Program-made: the position numbers and the translations under genes | Shown here: piece by piece, positions 54,571 to 60,899 of the stretch | Position numbering within the stretch: position 1 is the stretch's first letter | How the letters are laid out: each line of letters starts with the position of its first letter | The notes under the pieces: model-generated | Told to the model about the DNA's origin: nothing | Seen by the model: the letters and a program-made list of their open reading frames with translations, nothing else | Database searches by the model: none | Virus record (IMG/VR): IMGVR_UViG_3300042907_001518 | Span: 1-64,000 of that record | Origin: a virus | Length of the DNA: 64,000 nt | Strand: one strand, 5' to 3'

Positions 54571-54604
54571 AAAGATTCGCTGGTTTTAATACAAAGGAAA
54601 AAGA

Positions 54605-54766
54605 ATGACTAAAGATGAAGCAATAATTAAGGTTCTCAAGGTTCTAAAGAATCCTATGCTGGTTATGAGTCCTGCTAAACAAGAGGCATTGACTTTAGCA
54701 GAAGAATACGGTATAATGGCTAAAGATTTGATTGAGAGTTGGTCGAATATAGCAATGAGGACATAA
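54605..54766 (+). CDS. Small helical protein, unassigned
   Basis: 53 residues with SD AAAGGAAAAAG. Predicted helical (EAIIKVLKVLKNPMLVMSPA, KQEALTLAEEYGIMAKDLI). The stop overlaps the next ATG (TAATG), so it is coupled to the following genes. Confidence 0.6.
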   Translation: MTKDEAIIKVLKVLKNPMLVMSPAKQEALTLAEEYGIMAKDLIESWSNIAMRT

Positions 54767-54990
54767 TGACTGTTAACGAACTTATCGAGGCTCTTAACCA
54801 CTATCCCGGCAATATGAGGGTTCTTACTCTTGGATATGAGGGTGGATATGATGATGTGGGCATACGAACCGAAGAGATTGTGTTCAATGTTAATGATAAA
54901 GACACTTGGTATTATGGGCCTCATGAATGTGTGAAGTATACCGATAGTGATGCTGGTACAAAATGTTTGATTGTTTGGAGGGGAAAATGA
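54766..54990 (+). CDS. Phage small protein (GYEGGYDD family)
   Basis: 74 residues from ATG 54766. TVNELIEALNHYPGNMRVLT with LGYEGGYDDVGIRTEEIVF matches a widespread phage hypothetical family with a conserved ELIE-LxxYP and GYEGGYDD signature. Function unknown. It overlaps both neighbours by a few bases. Confidence 0.7.
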   Translation: MTVNELIEALNHYPGNMRVLTLGYEGGYDDVGIRTEEIVFNVNDKDTWYYGPHECVKYTDSDAGTKCLIVWRGK

Positions 54991-55112
54991 TCTATCTTAA
55001 TCTTAATGAGATTGAGCGATTGGCCGAAATCGTATCCGAACTGGTTAAGTTGGGTATGAGTGTTACTGCTGAACTCAAATATGATAGGTGGCAGATAGAG
55101 GTATATAAGTAA
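54987..55112 (+). CDS. 41-residue protein, unassigned
   Basis: ATG 54987 overlaps the preceding TGA, with GAGGGGAAA as ribosome binding site. LNEIERLAEIVSELVKLGMS followed by VTAELKYDRWQIEVYK suggests a helix-strand peptide. It is coupled to the next gene by TAATG. Confidence 0.55.
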   Translation: MIYLNLNEIERLAEIVSELVKLGMSVTAELKYDRWQIEVYK

Positions 55113-55366
55113 TGGAATGGATTAGTTTTCATGGACCACGACGCCCTATTAATGGCCAGAAGATTATCTATTATGGTGAGGCTATTGGTGTGTGGCGTGG
55201 AGTCTATAAAATAGATTACAATGATAAGTTCTGTATTCATATCATTCATTGCGGTGAATCGTGGGGTGCTGTAGACTATATGGATGCTCCATGGTGGATG
55301 CCAGATGAGGGACAAGATAAGCCAGCACCACCAGAGTTCGATTATCCACCAGATTATCCTAAGTGA
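55112..55366 (+). CDS. DUF551-like small protein
   Basis: 84 residues. MEWISFHGPRRPINGQKIIY followed by YYGEAIGVWRGVY and a late VDYMDAPWWMPDEG resembles the DUF551 family (WISV...P...G..V..., ending in THWMPLP). These are short phage proteins of unknown role. Its last codons form the left arm of double-palindrome copy 8. Confidence 0.65.
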   Translation: MEWISFHGPRRPINGQKIIYYGEAIGVWRGVYKIDYNDKFCIHIIHCGESWGAVDYMDAPWWMPDEGQDKPAPPEFDYPPDYPK

Positions 55367-55440
55367 TTACTGTATAAGGACTTAGAGCGAATCGGGCGGG
55401 CCAAATTTGTCGTAAGTTCTTATCCTACAAGCACTTAGGA
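55358..55440. repeat. Double-palindrome element, copy 8
   Basis: A (CCTAAGTGAT...GGACTTAGAG) spans the stop codon of the DUF551-like gene; B (CGTAAGTT...GCACTTAGG) starts at 55411, 53 bp away. Centre CGGGCGGGCC. Promoter 18 bases downstream. Confidence 0.87.
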
Positions 55441-55457
55441 TTTTTTAAAGAACCCTA

Positions 55458-55486
55458 TTGACAAAAGCCGATAATAGTAGTATACT
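55458..55486 (+). promoter_or_regulatory. Sigma70-like promoter with GCCGATAA box
   Basis: TTGACA (55458) and TATACT (55481), 17-bp spacer AAAGCCGATAATAGTAG. Confidence 0.82.
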
Positions 55487-55488
55487 AG

Positions 55489-55608
55489 AACAAGACGATA
55501 GATGAGGGCCGCTGGCAGAATGATATCAAAGAAGCCGCGGTTAAATGCAAAGCCGAGTATGGCATAACCCAATCTATTGTTTTTCCTAATCCTAGCGGAT
55601 TGGCGTGA
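55489..55608 (+). pseudogene. Short open frame without a start codon
   Basis: A 39-codon frame reads as a plausible protein (EGRWQNDIKEAAVKCKAEYG) but has no ATG, GTG or TTG. The only ATG nearby (55503) opens another frame of about 21 residues. The stop lies inside AGTCAG element copy 2. The leader ACAAGACGA and a CTGGCAGA are shared with 56250-56302, so these may be duplicated remnants or short regulatory RNAs. Confidence 0.35.
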
Positions 55609-55630
55609 GTGGCTGTAGTCAGCGAATATC
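55585..55630 (+). repeat. AGTCAG element, copy 2
   Basis: CCTAATCC-TAGC-GGATTGG forms a hairpin and GCTG-TAGT-CAGC a second one. It lies just before a promoter, exactly as copy 1 does. Confidence 0.65.
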
Positions 55631-55638
55631 TAGTGGTC

Positions 55639-55667
55639 TTGACAACGATTGGTCGATAAGGTATACT
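55639..55667 (+). promoter_or_regulatory. Sigma70-like promoter with GTCGATAA box, leaderless gene
   Basis: TTGACA (55639) and TATACT (55662), 17-bp spacer ACGATTGGTCGATAAGG. The ATG at 55674 is 7 bases after the -10. Confidence 0.8.
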
Positions 55668-55673
55668 ATAAGC

Positions 55674-56099
55674 ATGAAACAGAACAAACTACATGGCGAA
55701 GTTCGATTTCACCTGAGTAATGGCCAGCATTATATGCACTGGCAAGTGAAAGTTAAGCAGGGTGGCGAGACTGTTGATGTCTATTATTATAACCCCAAAG
55801 AATATCAGTTGGAAATGATTGGTTGTAAATTAGTGAATAAGCCTAATAAAGCCAAGAAAGTTCATGCTGCTGGTGTGCATGATGTTAGTGGGTGGGTGCG
55901 ATGTGAAGAAGTTATGTTGAGGAAGGATTTTCATCCGGCTCTACCTATTGACAATCTTGAGAAGTTGTTTTATAACCCATTAAGAGATCCATACTGGCGA
56001 CGAGAAAGTGACAATAGTGAGTTTATTTGGGACAATACCGAATACTCCACATTGATTACACAGGGCAAACAAGTTTACGTTTTAGAGGAAAGAACCTAA
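55674..56099 (+). CDS. Phage protein, unassigned
   Basis: 141 residues from ATG 55674; the frame is open from 55605 but that part is promoter. Beta-rich N-terminus (GEVRFHLSNGQHYMHWQVKV, GETVDVYYYNPKEYQLEMIG) and a C-terminal WDNTEYSTLITQGKQVYVLE. It resembles short phage hypotheticals. The mRNA would be leaderless. The stop lies inside double-palindrome copy 9. Confidence 0.65.
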   Translation: MKQNKLHGEVRFHLSNGQHYMHWQVKVKQGGETVDVYYYNPKEYQLEMIGCKLVNKPNKAKKVHAAGVHDVSGWVRCEEVMLRKDFHPALPIDNLEKLFYNPLRDPYWRRESDNSEFIWDNTEYSTLITQGKQVYVLEERT

Positions 56100-56176
56100 A
56101 GCCTTGCTGCTAAAAGACTTAGCACAAGGCGGGCCGGCCCCGCTCGTCATAACTCCTTATCTACCAACCACTTAGA
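56095..56176. repeat. Double-palindrome element, copy 9
   Basis: A (CCTAAAGC...AGACTTAG) includes the preceding TAA; B (CATAACTC...CCACTTAGA) starts at 56148, 53 bp away. Centre GGCGGGCCGGCCCCG. Confidence 0.87.
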
Positions 56177-56215
56177 ACAAATTTGAGAAATCTAGAAAAG
56201 GATTCACGAACGGGG

Positions 56216-56243
56216 TTGACAGTGCCGATAAGTATAGTATACT
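56216..56243 (+). promoter_or_regulatory. Sigma70-like promoter with GCCGATAA box
   Basis: TTGACA (56216) and TATACT (56238), 16-bp spacer GTGCCGATAAGTATAG. The only frame before the next promoter is 12 residues (56273-56311). Confidence 0.82.
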
Positions 56244-56303
56244 GATAGCATCACACGACAAGACGACCGCAGATGCCAACAGCAGAAACCATCTGGCAGA
56301 CTC

Positions 56304-56332
56304 TTGACAAATGATGTTTGATAGGGTATAGT
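56304..56332 (+). promoter_or_regulatory. Sigma70-like promoter
   Basis: TTGACA (56304) and TATAGT (56327), 17-bp spacer without a clear GYCGATA box. Confidence 0.65.
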
Positions 56333-56377
56333 TACTTTACTTGGTTCGATAACACTTTTGGAAAGGTTAGGTTGATT

Positions 56378-56635
56378 ATGCGTACTTATGATTTTGCTGT
56401 TGCGGTTGCTTCTGACTCGCTGGATACTGAGGTGGTTGAGGATACGATCAAGCAGGCTCTTGCTGATGGTCTGCCCGATGGTACTCTTGTGGTTGTAAAG
56501 GCCCAGGGGATCAAGGATTATTCGGAGCAGGGTTGGAAGGTTGCTCGTAATCGTAAGTTTGGCGTGAGCGTCAAGCAGGCCGGTGATGGTCACAAGGCTA
56601 AGACTACTAAGGTTGAAGTTGAGACTGTTGCCTGA
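56378..56635 (+). CDS. Small phage protein, unassigned
   Basis: 85 residues from ATG 56378. Alpha/beta with DTEVVEDTIKQALADGLPDG and LVVVKAQGIKDYSEQGWKVA, ending in a Lys-rich tail. Codons are biased to GTT, GCT, CGT and AAG, implying strong expression. It has its own promoter and a strong terminator, so it is an independent gene. Confidence 0.68.
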   Translation: MRTYDFAVAVASDSLDTEVVEDTIKQALADGLPDGTLVVVKAQGIKDYSEQGWKVARNRKFGVSVKQAGDGHKAKTTKVEVETVA

Positions 56636-56657
56636 GTATAAAAATATGCTATAATAT

Positions 56658-56699
56658 CCGATAGACCGCTGGTGTTGAACTGGCGGCTATCGGTTTTTA
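56658..56699 (+). terminator. Rho-independent terminator
   Basis: CCGATAG-CCGC pairs with GCGG-CTATCGG (11 pairs with one bulge) and is followed by TTTTT. It directly precedes the first tRNA gene. Confidence 0.9.
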
Positions 56700-56700
56700 T

Positions 56701-56772
56701 GGCCCCATAGTTAAATGGATATAACAAGTGCCTTCTAAGCACTGGTTAGAGGTTCGATTCCTCTTGGGGCTA
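56701..56772 (+). tRNA. trnR(ucu): tRNA-Arg (UCU)
   Basis: Complete cloverleaf. Acceptor GGCCCCA/TGGGGCT, anticodon loop CTTCTAA on stem AGTGC/GCACT, T loop TTCGATT. CCA is not encoded. It decodes AGA/AGG. Confidence 0.95.
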
Positions 56773-56778
56773 CTTTTG

Positions 56779-56852
56779 GGGGGTGTAGATCAATCGGTTA
56801 GATCGCCAGCCTGTCACGCTGGAGGTTGCGGGTTCGAGTCCCGTCACCCTCG
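56779..56852 (+). tRNA. trnD(guc): tRNA-Asp (GUC)
   Basis: Acceptor GGGGGTG/CACCCTC, anticodon loop CTGTCAC on stem CCAGC/GCTGG, T loop TTCGAGT. No CCA encoded. Six bases after tRNA-Arg. Confidence 0.93.
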
Positions 56853-56858
56853 CTTGCT

Positions 56859-56939
56859 CTAAGTATATACTGCATAAGGACTTAGGGTTCGTCCGCGGGG
56901 CCTCGTTCGTCGTAACTCGTGATGAGACAAGAACTTACG
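56859..56939. repeat. Double-palindrome element, copy 10
   Basis: A (CTAAGTATAT...GGACTTAGGG) starts 7 bases after tRNA-Asp; B (CGTAACTC...GAACTTACG) starts at 56911, 52 bp away. Here the element follows an RNA gene, not a stop codon. Centre GTCCGCGGGGCC. Confidence 0.87.
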
Positions 56940-56968
56940 TCAAAAATATTTTTACCAAAGTTTTTCTC

Positions 56969-56997
56969 TTGACTGTGCCGATACCATAGTGTAGAAT
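56969..56997 (+). promoter_or_regulatory. Sigma70-like promoter with GCCGATA box
   Basis: TTGACT (56969) and TAGAAT (56992), 17-bp spacer GTGCCGATACCATAGTG. Confidence 0.8.
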
Positions 56998-57018
56998 CGC
57001 TATACATAGGAGACAATC

Positions 57019-57729
57019 ATGAAAACCGCAAATGGTAATGATAAGTTGGGTAAGGAAAACTGCATCGTAGTGAGTCGTCCCGTTGGCGATACTTGTCCTA
57101 GCGATTGTGATTTTCTCGGAAACGGATGCTATGCTGAGGATTTGGAAAATATCTATCCCGGTGTTCGTCCCGCTGGTATGCAAAATCTTATCACGGAAAA
57201 AAATCGTATTCGTGCCATGCTGGTCGATGCCGCTAAGAAAAATAAGGATGTCCGGTGGCATGAGCGTGGCGACTTTTTCAAGTATGGTGAACTTGACACT
57301 GAATATGTCGATAATGTACTGTGGGCTTGTGAGAGTATCTTGTCCAGTGGCGGTAGTCTGCCGACTATGTGGGCCTATACCCATATTTATGATGCTCGGT
57401 TGTCTACCGAACTTGGCAAGTATATCAATATGTATGCTAGTATTCATAATGGTGAAGATATGAAACAAGCAAAAGAGGCTGGTTTCAAGCATTTCGCATG
57501 GTGTGATAGTGATACTAAGATTGCTCCGAAGCGTCCTCGCAGTAAGGCTAAAGCCGACGCATGGAGAGCGGCACTGCCGAAACTGATTGTGCTGGAAGGT
57601 GAGAAGTTTATCACTTGCCCGGAAATTCGTCGTGGTCGTGGTGTTGTGACTTGCACCGAAAGTAAAAATAGTGTACACTGCGATTTGTGTCCGCGTGGTC
57701 TGGCTAATGTTTTGTTTCCATCTCACTAA
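57019..57729 (+). CDS. Gp88/DUF7227-like Cys-rich protein
   Basis: 236 residues, SD TAGGAGA. IVVSRPVGDTCPSDCDFLGN followed by GCYAEDLENIYPGVRPAGMQ and NLITEKNRIRAM is characteristic of a phage family related to Gp88 (DUF7227 from memory). The clustered Cys (CPSDC, GCYA, and C-terminal CDLC) may bind metal. VRWHERGDFFKYGELDTEYV is the second conserved block. Biochemical role is not established. Confidence 0.75.
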   Translation: MKTANGNDKLGKENCIVVSRPVGDTCPSDCDFLGNGCYAEDLENIYPGVRPAGMQNLITEKNRIRAMLVDAAKKNKDVRWHERGDFFKYGELDTEYVDNVLWACESILSSGGSLPTMWAYTHIYDARLSTELGKYINMYASIHNGEDMKQAKEAGFKHFAWCDSDTKIAPKRPRSKAKADAWRAALPKLIVLEGEKFITCPEIRRGRGVVTCTESKNSVHCDLCPRGLANVLFPSH

Positions 57730-57736
57730 GGAACGG

Positions 57737-58270
57737 ATGATGACATACGTTTTAGAAAAGTATCATTCTTGCGGTAGCCGGTCTGACTTTTATACTCTCA
57801 AGGATAGTATCTATGGTTTCAAAACTTTTAAAAACAAAGATGATGCTGAACGTGCTAGGTCAACTCAAATAGTATTAGCCGAGCATGATCTTGCTCCGAA
57901 AGTATACAGTGAAGTAGGCCGGATTAAGGTTGGAAAAAGCAAAAAACGTCAACAATTAAGTAATTGGGGATATATCACAGAGGTTGCGGAATTGCCCGGC
58001 TGTGGTGGAAACGCTTGTGAATGTGGAGACTGTGAGTATCTTGAAGATGAGTTATTTGATGAAATAGAAAATTTAAAATTTGAGATTAATGAAACCACTA
58101 ACTACTATTTTTCAGATGCTCACGTTGGGAATATAGGATATGTACGCAGAGGGATTCATAAACTTTTGGTTTGCATAGATACTGGATATGAAAGCGTAAG
58201 CACTTATGATCCAGACGATGATGATTGTGATTGTTCGATATGTATGGCGGCAGCGAAAGGCAACAAATAA
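57737..58270 (+). CDS. Minimal protein-kinase-like protein
   Basis: 177 residues from ATG 57737. YGFKTFKNKDDAERARSTQI resembles an N-lobe VAIK strand and helix C, and WGYITEVAE a hinge. FSDAHVGNIGYV at 126-136 matches the D-x-H-x-x-N catalytic loop of kinase-like folds, and LLVCIDTG at 143-150 replaces the DFG motif. Two Cys clusters (CGGNACECGDC and CDCSIC) are inserted or appended. The small size suggests a streamlined phage kinase or pseudokinase; activity is unproven. Confidence 0.6.
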   Translation: MMTYVLEKYHSCGSRSDFYTLKDSIYGFKTFKNKDDAERARSTQIVLAEHDLAPKVYSEVGRIKVGKSKKRQQLSNWGYITEVAELPGCGGNACECGDCEYLEDELFDEIENLKFEINETTNYYFSDAHVGNIGYVRRGIHKLLVCIDTGYESVSTYDPDDDDCDCSICMAAAKGNK

Positions 58271-58509
58271 TGAAATATTATATTAAATGTGGAACACTAC
58301 AACTAAAATATAGTACAGATAAAAATCCTATTGACGCAGCAGTAACTACTCTGGGAGAAAGTAATAAATTCGATGTGTTGGGTGAGCATTTCTATATTGA
58401 TGAACGTGGTTTTAGGGATTATGCTAGTGCTGACAAACTCACGCAGGTAATTAAGTTAAGTAAGGTGTGTAGATTAGCCGGTTGGGAACTAAACAGAGAA
58501 GACGAATAA
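58270..58509 (+). CDS. Small protein, unassigned
   Basis: 79 residues from ATG 58270, which shares its A with the preceding TAA. YYIKCGTLQLKYSTDKNPID and FDVLGEHFYIDERGFRDYA suggest a small beta-alpha-beta protein. It is translationally coupled to the kinase-like gene and may be its partner. No family recognised. Confidence 0.6.
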   Translation: MKYYIKCGTLQLKYSTDKNPIDAAVTTLGESNKFDVLGEHFYIDERGFRDYASADKLTQVIKLSKVCRLAGWELNREDE

Positions 58510-58515
58510 ACAACC

Positions 58516-58598
58516 CGTAAACCCTTTGTGTGTAAGCACTTAGGGCTTGCGGGGCCGGCCCGGTTTGACGTAAGTCCTTATCTCATAACAACTTACGG
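58516..58598. repeat. Double-palindrome element, copy 11
   Basis: A (CGTAAACC...GCACTTAGGG) at 58516; B (CGTAAGTC...CAACTTACGG) at 58569, 53 bp away. Centre GCGGGGCCGGCCCGG. One of the best-preserved copies. Confidence 0.9.
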
Positions 58599-58650
58599 AA
58601 AATCTTAAAAATCTCTCAAGTTCCACCCGTAGGCTGTCGATATATAGAAT

Positions 58651-58941
58651 ATGATCACAAGAATCAAGGTTAGATGGGTATTGACAAGAAGTGAACGTAT
58701 GATACAATGGGTGGGTGTTTTGATTGCTTTATTCGGTTTGGCCTATACTGGTGTAAAGGATTATCAGAAGGGGGAAATCAAACTTCCGACGATTCAAAAA
58801 CCCTTGACAAAAACAGTTTATCCTATACAATATTGCTTAATGGCTTACGATCCTAACTTAGAAAAGGTTTTTTACTTACACGAAAATGGTCAATGGTATG
58901 ATTACGCTCCACAACAACGACGATATGCGTCCTCGCCGTAA
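58651..58941 (+). CDS. Small membrane protein
   Basis: 96 residues if started at ATG 58651. That ATG directly follows a TAGAAT -10 with a GTCGATA box, so transcripts from that promoter would lack it. ATG 58699 (80 residues) or GTG 58711 are then more likely. A transmembrane helix (WVGVLIALFGLAYTGV) precedes a soluble tail ending in ENGQWYDYAPQQRR. The promoter at 58681 and another at 58804 lie within the frame. Confidence 0.55.
   Translation: MITRIKVRWVLTRSERMIQWVGVLIALFGLAYTGVKDYQKGEIKLPTIQKPLTKTVYPIQYCLMAYDPNLEKVFYLHENGQWYDYAPQQRRYASSP
58681..58708 (+). promoter_or_regulatory. Candidate promoter inside the membrane-protein frame
   Basis: TTGACA (58681) and TACAAT (58703), 16-bp spacer. 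No GYCGATA box in the spacer. Confidence 0.5.
58804..58831 (+). promoter_or_regulatory. Candidate internal promoter
   Basis: TTGACA (58804) and TACAAT (58826), 16-bp spacer. It would drive the basic protein at 58925 and tRNA-Thr/Gln. Confidence 0.5.
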
Positions 58942-59092
58942 ATACAGCAATATTAAGATTCAGACTAAAAAATCATGGGAAGTACCTACGGGTCACAGGG
59001 AACACCGTGATACGCTCATGGACAATCGCCCGAAGCGTCAGCGTACCAGAAAAGATATTGACAGGAGTTGGCGTAAAGAGTATGATATGTAG
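58925..59092 (+). CDS. Small highly basic protein
   Basis: 55 residues from ATG 58925, overlapping the end of the membrane-protein gene by 17 bases. More than a third Lys/Arg/His (MRPRRKYSNIKIQTKKSWEV, RPKRQRTRKDIDRSWRKEYD). A nucleic-acid-binding peptide is likely. No good SD is visible. tRNA-Thr follows after 3 bases. Confidence 0.5.
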   Translation: MRPRRKYSNIKIQTKKSWEVPTGHREHRDTLMDNRPKRQRTRKDIDRSWRKEYDM

Positions 59093-59095
59093 ATT

Positions 59096-59168
59096 GCCGA
59101 TGTAACTCAGTTGGTAGAGTAGCAGTTTTGTAAACTGCCTGTCGTCGGTTCGACTCCGACCATCGGCT
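59096..59168 (+). tRNA. trnT(ugu): tRNA-Thr (UGU)
   Basis: Acceptor GCCGATG/CATCGGC, anticodon loop TTTGTAA on stem GCAGT/ACTGC, T loop TTCGACT. No CCA encoded. Confidence 0.95.
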
Positions 59169-59173
59169 CTTGT

Positions 59174-59245
59174 TGCCCGATAGCACAATGGTACTGCAAC
59201 GGATTTTGGTTCCGTCGTTTCTAGGTTCGAATCCTAGTCGGGCAT
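59174..59245 (+). tRNA. trnQ(uug): tRNA-Gln (UUG)
   Basis: Acceptor TGCCCGA/TCGGGCA, anticodon loop TTTTGGT on stem ACGGA/TCCGT. Its first 20 bases and T arm are almost identical to tRNA-Asn at 59751. No CCA encoded. Confidence 0.94.
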
Positions 59246-59262
59246 TAAATTATGGTTCGAAT

Positions 59263-59307
59263 CTTGACTCTCAGATGGTGTATAATTATTATATACTAGG
59301 AGTCAAG
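59263..59307 (+). promoter_or_regulatory. Inverted repeat and candidate promoter before the HNH gene
   Basis: CTTGACTC and GAGTCAAG form a perfect 8-bp inverted repeat around GGTGTATAATTATTATATAC, itself nearly palindromic. A stray T-arm-like GGTTCGAATC lies just upstream (59254). It may be an autoregulatory operator of the HNH gene. Confidence 0.5.
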
Positions 59308-59311
59308 AACT

Positions 59312-59746
59312 ATGAAATTAAAAGATCAAATTTTACAACTAAAAGCTGAGGGTTATTCTTATAGACAAATACAAGATAAGCTTGGGTGTTCAAAAGGCAC
59401 AATAGCATATCATGTAGGAATAGGCCAAAAAGATAAGACTAAAAACAGAACTAAAGAATACAGAACAAAAGTAAGAAAATATATACAAGAATATAAAGCT
59501 GGAAAAAAATGCTCAGACTGTAAAGAAGATTATCCCTATTGGCTGTTAGAATTTGATCATATCGGAGACGATAAGAATTTCAATATCTCAGAATTTTCAG
59601 AACACAGTACGTCAATAGAAATAATAAAAGAAGAAATTAGTAAGTGTGAGCTGGTTTGTTGTAATTGTCATAGAAATAGAACATTTATGAGACAAACTAG
59701 TGATGCTAGATATGTTGGTTTAGAGTTTTGTAAATACGAAGAATGA
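59312..59746 (+). CDS. HTH-HNH homing-type endonuclease
   Basis: 144 residues. The N-terminal helix-turn-helix KAEGYSYRQIQDKLGCSKGT is followed by an HNH-type zinc nuclease: KKCSDCKEDYPYWLLEFDHI and CELVCCNCHRNRTF. Such free-standing HNH genes often sit in tRNA arrays of phages and behave as mobile elements. It lies between tRNA-Gln and tRNA-Asn, whose near-identical ends form flanking direct repeats. Its AT-rich codon use differs from the GC-richer genes nearby. Confidence 0.85.
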   Translation: MKLKDQILQLKAEGYSYRQIQDKLGCSKGTIAYHVGIGQKDKTKNRTKEYRTKVRKYIQEYKAGKKCSDCKEDYPYWLLEFDHIGDDKNFNISEFSEHSTSIEIIKEEISKCELVCCNCHRNRTFMRQTSDARYVGLEFCKYEE

Positions 59747-59750
59747 TTGA

Positions 59751-59822
59751 TGCCCGATAGCACAATGGTAGTGCGGCAAACTGTTAATTTGTAGGTTCTA
59801 GGTTCGAGTCCTAGTCGGGCAG
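59751..59822 (+). tRNA. trnN(guu): tRNA-Asn (GUU)
   Basis: Acceptor TGCCCGA/TCGGGCA, anticodon loop CTGTTAA on stem GCAAA/TTTGT, T loop TTCGAGT. Starts 4 bases after the HNH stop. Near-duplicate of tRNA-Gln outside the anticodon arm. Confidence 0.95.
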
Positions 59823-59850
59823 TTCGGAGGCTGGCGATGAGTTTCGGTGT

Positions 59851-59923
59851 GGCCCTATCGTCTAGTGGACTAGGACAACGGATTTTCGTTCCGTTTACCA
59901 GGGTTCGAATCCCTGTAGGGTCA
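59851..59923 (+). tRNA. trnE(uuc): tRNA-Glu (UUC)
   Basis: Acceptor GGCCCTA/TAGGGTC, anticodon loop TTTTCGT on stem ACGGA/TCCGT, T loop TTCGAAT. No CCA encoded. Confidence 0.95.
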
Positions 59924-59937
59924 CTAAAGTTTTAGGA

Positions 59938-59966
59938 TTGACAAGCCGATAAAGATATGGTATACT
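59938..59966 (+). promoter_or_regulatory. Sigma70-like promoter for tRNA-Lys
   Basis: TTGACA (59938) and TATACT (59961), 17-bp spacer AGCCGATAAAGATATGG. Transcription would start just before tRNA-Lys. Confidence 0.8.
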
Positions 59967-59976
59967 AGCACACGAT

Positions 59977-60049
59977 GGGCCTTTAGCTCAACTGGCAGAG
60001 CAAGGAGCTTTTAACTCTTAGGTTGTGGGTTCGAGTCCCACAGGGCCCA
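59977..60049 (+). tRNA. trnK(uuu): tRNA-Lys (UUU)
   Basis: Acceptor GGGCCTT/AGGGCCC, anticodon loop CTTTTAA, T loop TTCGAGT. Its 3' end abuts the -35 of the next promoter. No CCA encoded. Confidence 0.95.
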
Positions 60050-60078
60050 TTGACAGTTTGACCGGTTTGGTGTATAAT
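60050..60078 (+). promoter_or_regulatory. Sigma70-like promoter
   Basis: TTGACA (60050) and TATAAT (60073), 17-bp spacer with GACCGGT in place of the GYCGATA box. A GGTGTATAATAG stretch resembles the late box. Confidence 0.75.
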
Positions 60079-60098
60079 AGTTTCAAAGGAGAAAGGCA

Positions 60099-60281
60099 AT
60101 GGCACGATATGATGACATCGATTCTTATTATGACCACGGTTATGATTATGACAATATCGCTAGAGACTGCGATGACCTGTATACATGCGACGAGGAATCT
60201 TTTGACGATGACGCTGGCAACGATGAAAACAAGTGGGAAAACTACTACCATAACATAGCAGACGAGTTGATTGAAGAATAA
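60099..60281 (+). CDS. Acidic small protein (possible DNA mimic)
   Basis: 60 residues with SD AAAGGAGAAAGG. Over 40 percent Asp/Glu with many Tyr and only three Lys/Arg (DDIDSYYDHGYDYDNIARDC). Second location of a strongly acidic gene in this region. Function unknown; a DNA-mimic role is speculative. Confidence 0.65.
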   Translation: MARYDDIDSYYDHGYDYDNIARDCDDLYTCDEESFDDDAGNDENKWENYYHNIADELIEE

Positions 60282-60293
60282 GCCTTCTCTTCG

Positions 60294-60380
60294 GAATGAA
60301 TGCCACTTGGTGGGACAAGTATTTTATAATAAGAATTATCCTTTCTTTCTTTTCTAGTGGTTCGAATCCACCATTCGTTC
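60294..60380 (+). tRNA. Degenerate tRNA-like sequence
   Basis: AATGAAT and ATTCGTT can pair as a 7-bp acceptor stem. The T arm GTGG-TTCGAAT-CCAC is intact, and ACTT/AAGT could form a D stem. The anticodon stem is poor and the variable region long and pyrimidine-rich (CCTTTCTTTCTTTTC), so no anticodon can be assigned. It may be a decayed tRNA gene or a tRNA-derived leader of the next gene. Confidence 0.45.
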
Positions 60381-60386
60381 TTTTTT

Positions 60387-60899
60387 ATGAGTAATATTTT
60401 TAATCAGTCTATTGAGGATGTTCGTAAGACAGTTGATGGAAGATATATCCAAGGTGCTAGCCACACCTGTCATGTACTGAATCATAAGGCTAGAAATAAG
60501 ATTATTATCAAGGCTGTTTGTGATCTAAGAAAAATAGCAGATACTTTTGATAGCATTGCCTGCTGCGGTGTAAGTGGATTGATGGTAGTTCCACAAATCG
60601 CAGAGTTACTCAACAAGAATATTGTTGTGGTAAGAAAGGGGGAACAATGCTATTCAGAGTTTCGTACCGAGGGAGTGGCTCCTTTTCAATATATTATATT
60701 AGACGATTTAATCTGTTCTGGCTCGACCGTTAAACATATTAAAAGAGTTATCAAGGATGAATACTCGCGTTCTCATTGTGTTGGGGTCTATTGCTATCTG
60801 CCTAGTGAATGTGCTTATCGTGACAATAAGGATGGTTCTAAACTGTGCCAGCGAGATCTTGGGATTACGCTCTTAAACCTAGGCCACACAAAGACTTAG
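60387..60899 (+). CDS. Phosphoribosyltransferase
   Basis: 170 residues from ATG 60387; the frame is open from 60357 through the tRNA-like T arm. QYIILDDLICSGSTV at 101-115 is the PRPP-binding motif of type I phosphoribosyltransferases. IACCGVSGLMVVPQIAELLN is the flexible-loop side strand, and KNIVVVRKG follows. It could salvage a nucleobase (orotate/adenine type) or modify nucleotides; substrate unclear. The stop lies within double-palindrome copy 12. Confidence 0.82.
   Translation: MSNIFNQSIEDVRKTVDGRYIQGASHTCHVLNHKARNKIIIKAVCDLRKIADTFDSIACCGVSGLMVVPQIAELLNKNIVVVRKGEQCYSEFRTEGVAPFQYIILDDLICSGSTVKHIKRVIKDEYSRSHCVGVYCYLPSECAYRDNKDGSKLCQRDLGITLLNLGHTKT

Noticed and set aside
54332-54571. 79-residue protein from GTG 54332
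   Set aside because: No ribosome binding site, codon use unlike neighbours, and overlap with strong RNA stems. It is kept only as an alternative to the ncRNA.
56273-56311. 12-residue frame after the promoter at 56216
   Set aside because: Too short to support and lacks a clear ribosome binding site. Noted only as part of the duplicated leader.
60294-60380. Functional tRNA-Leu or tRNA-Ile
   Set aside because: The anticodon stem does not form around a 7-base loop with U33, so identity cannot be assigned; reported as degenerate.
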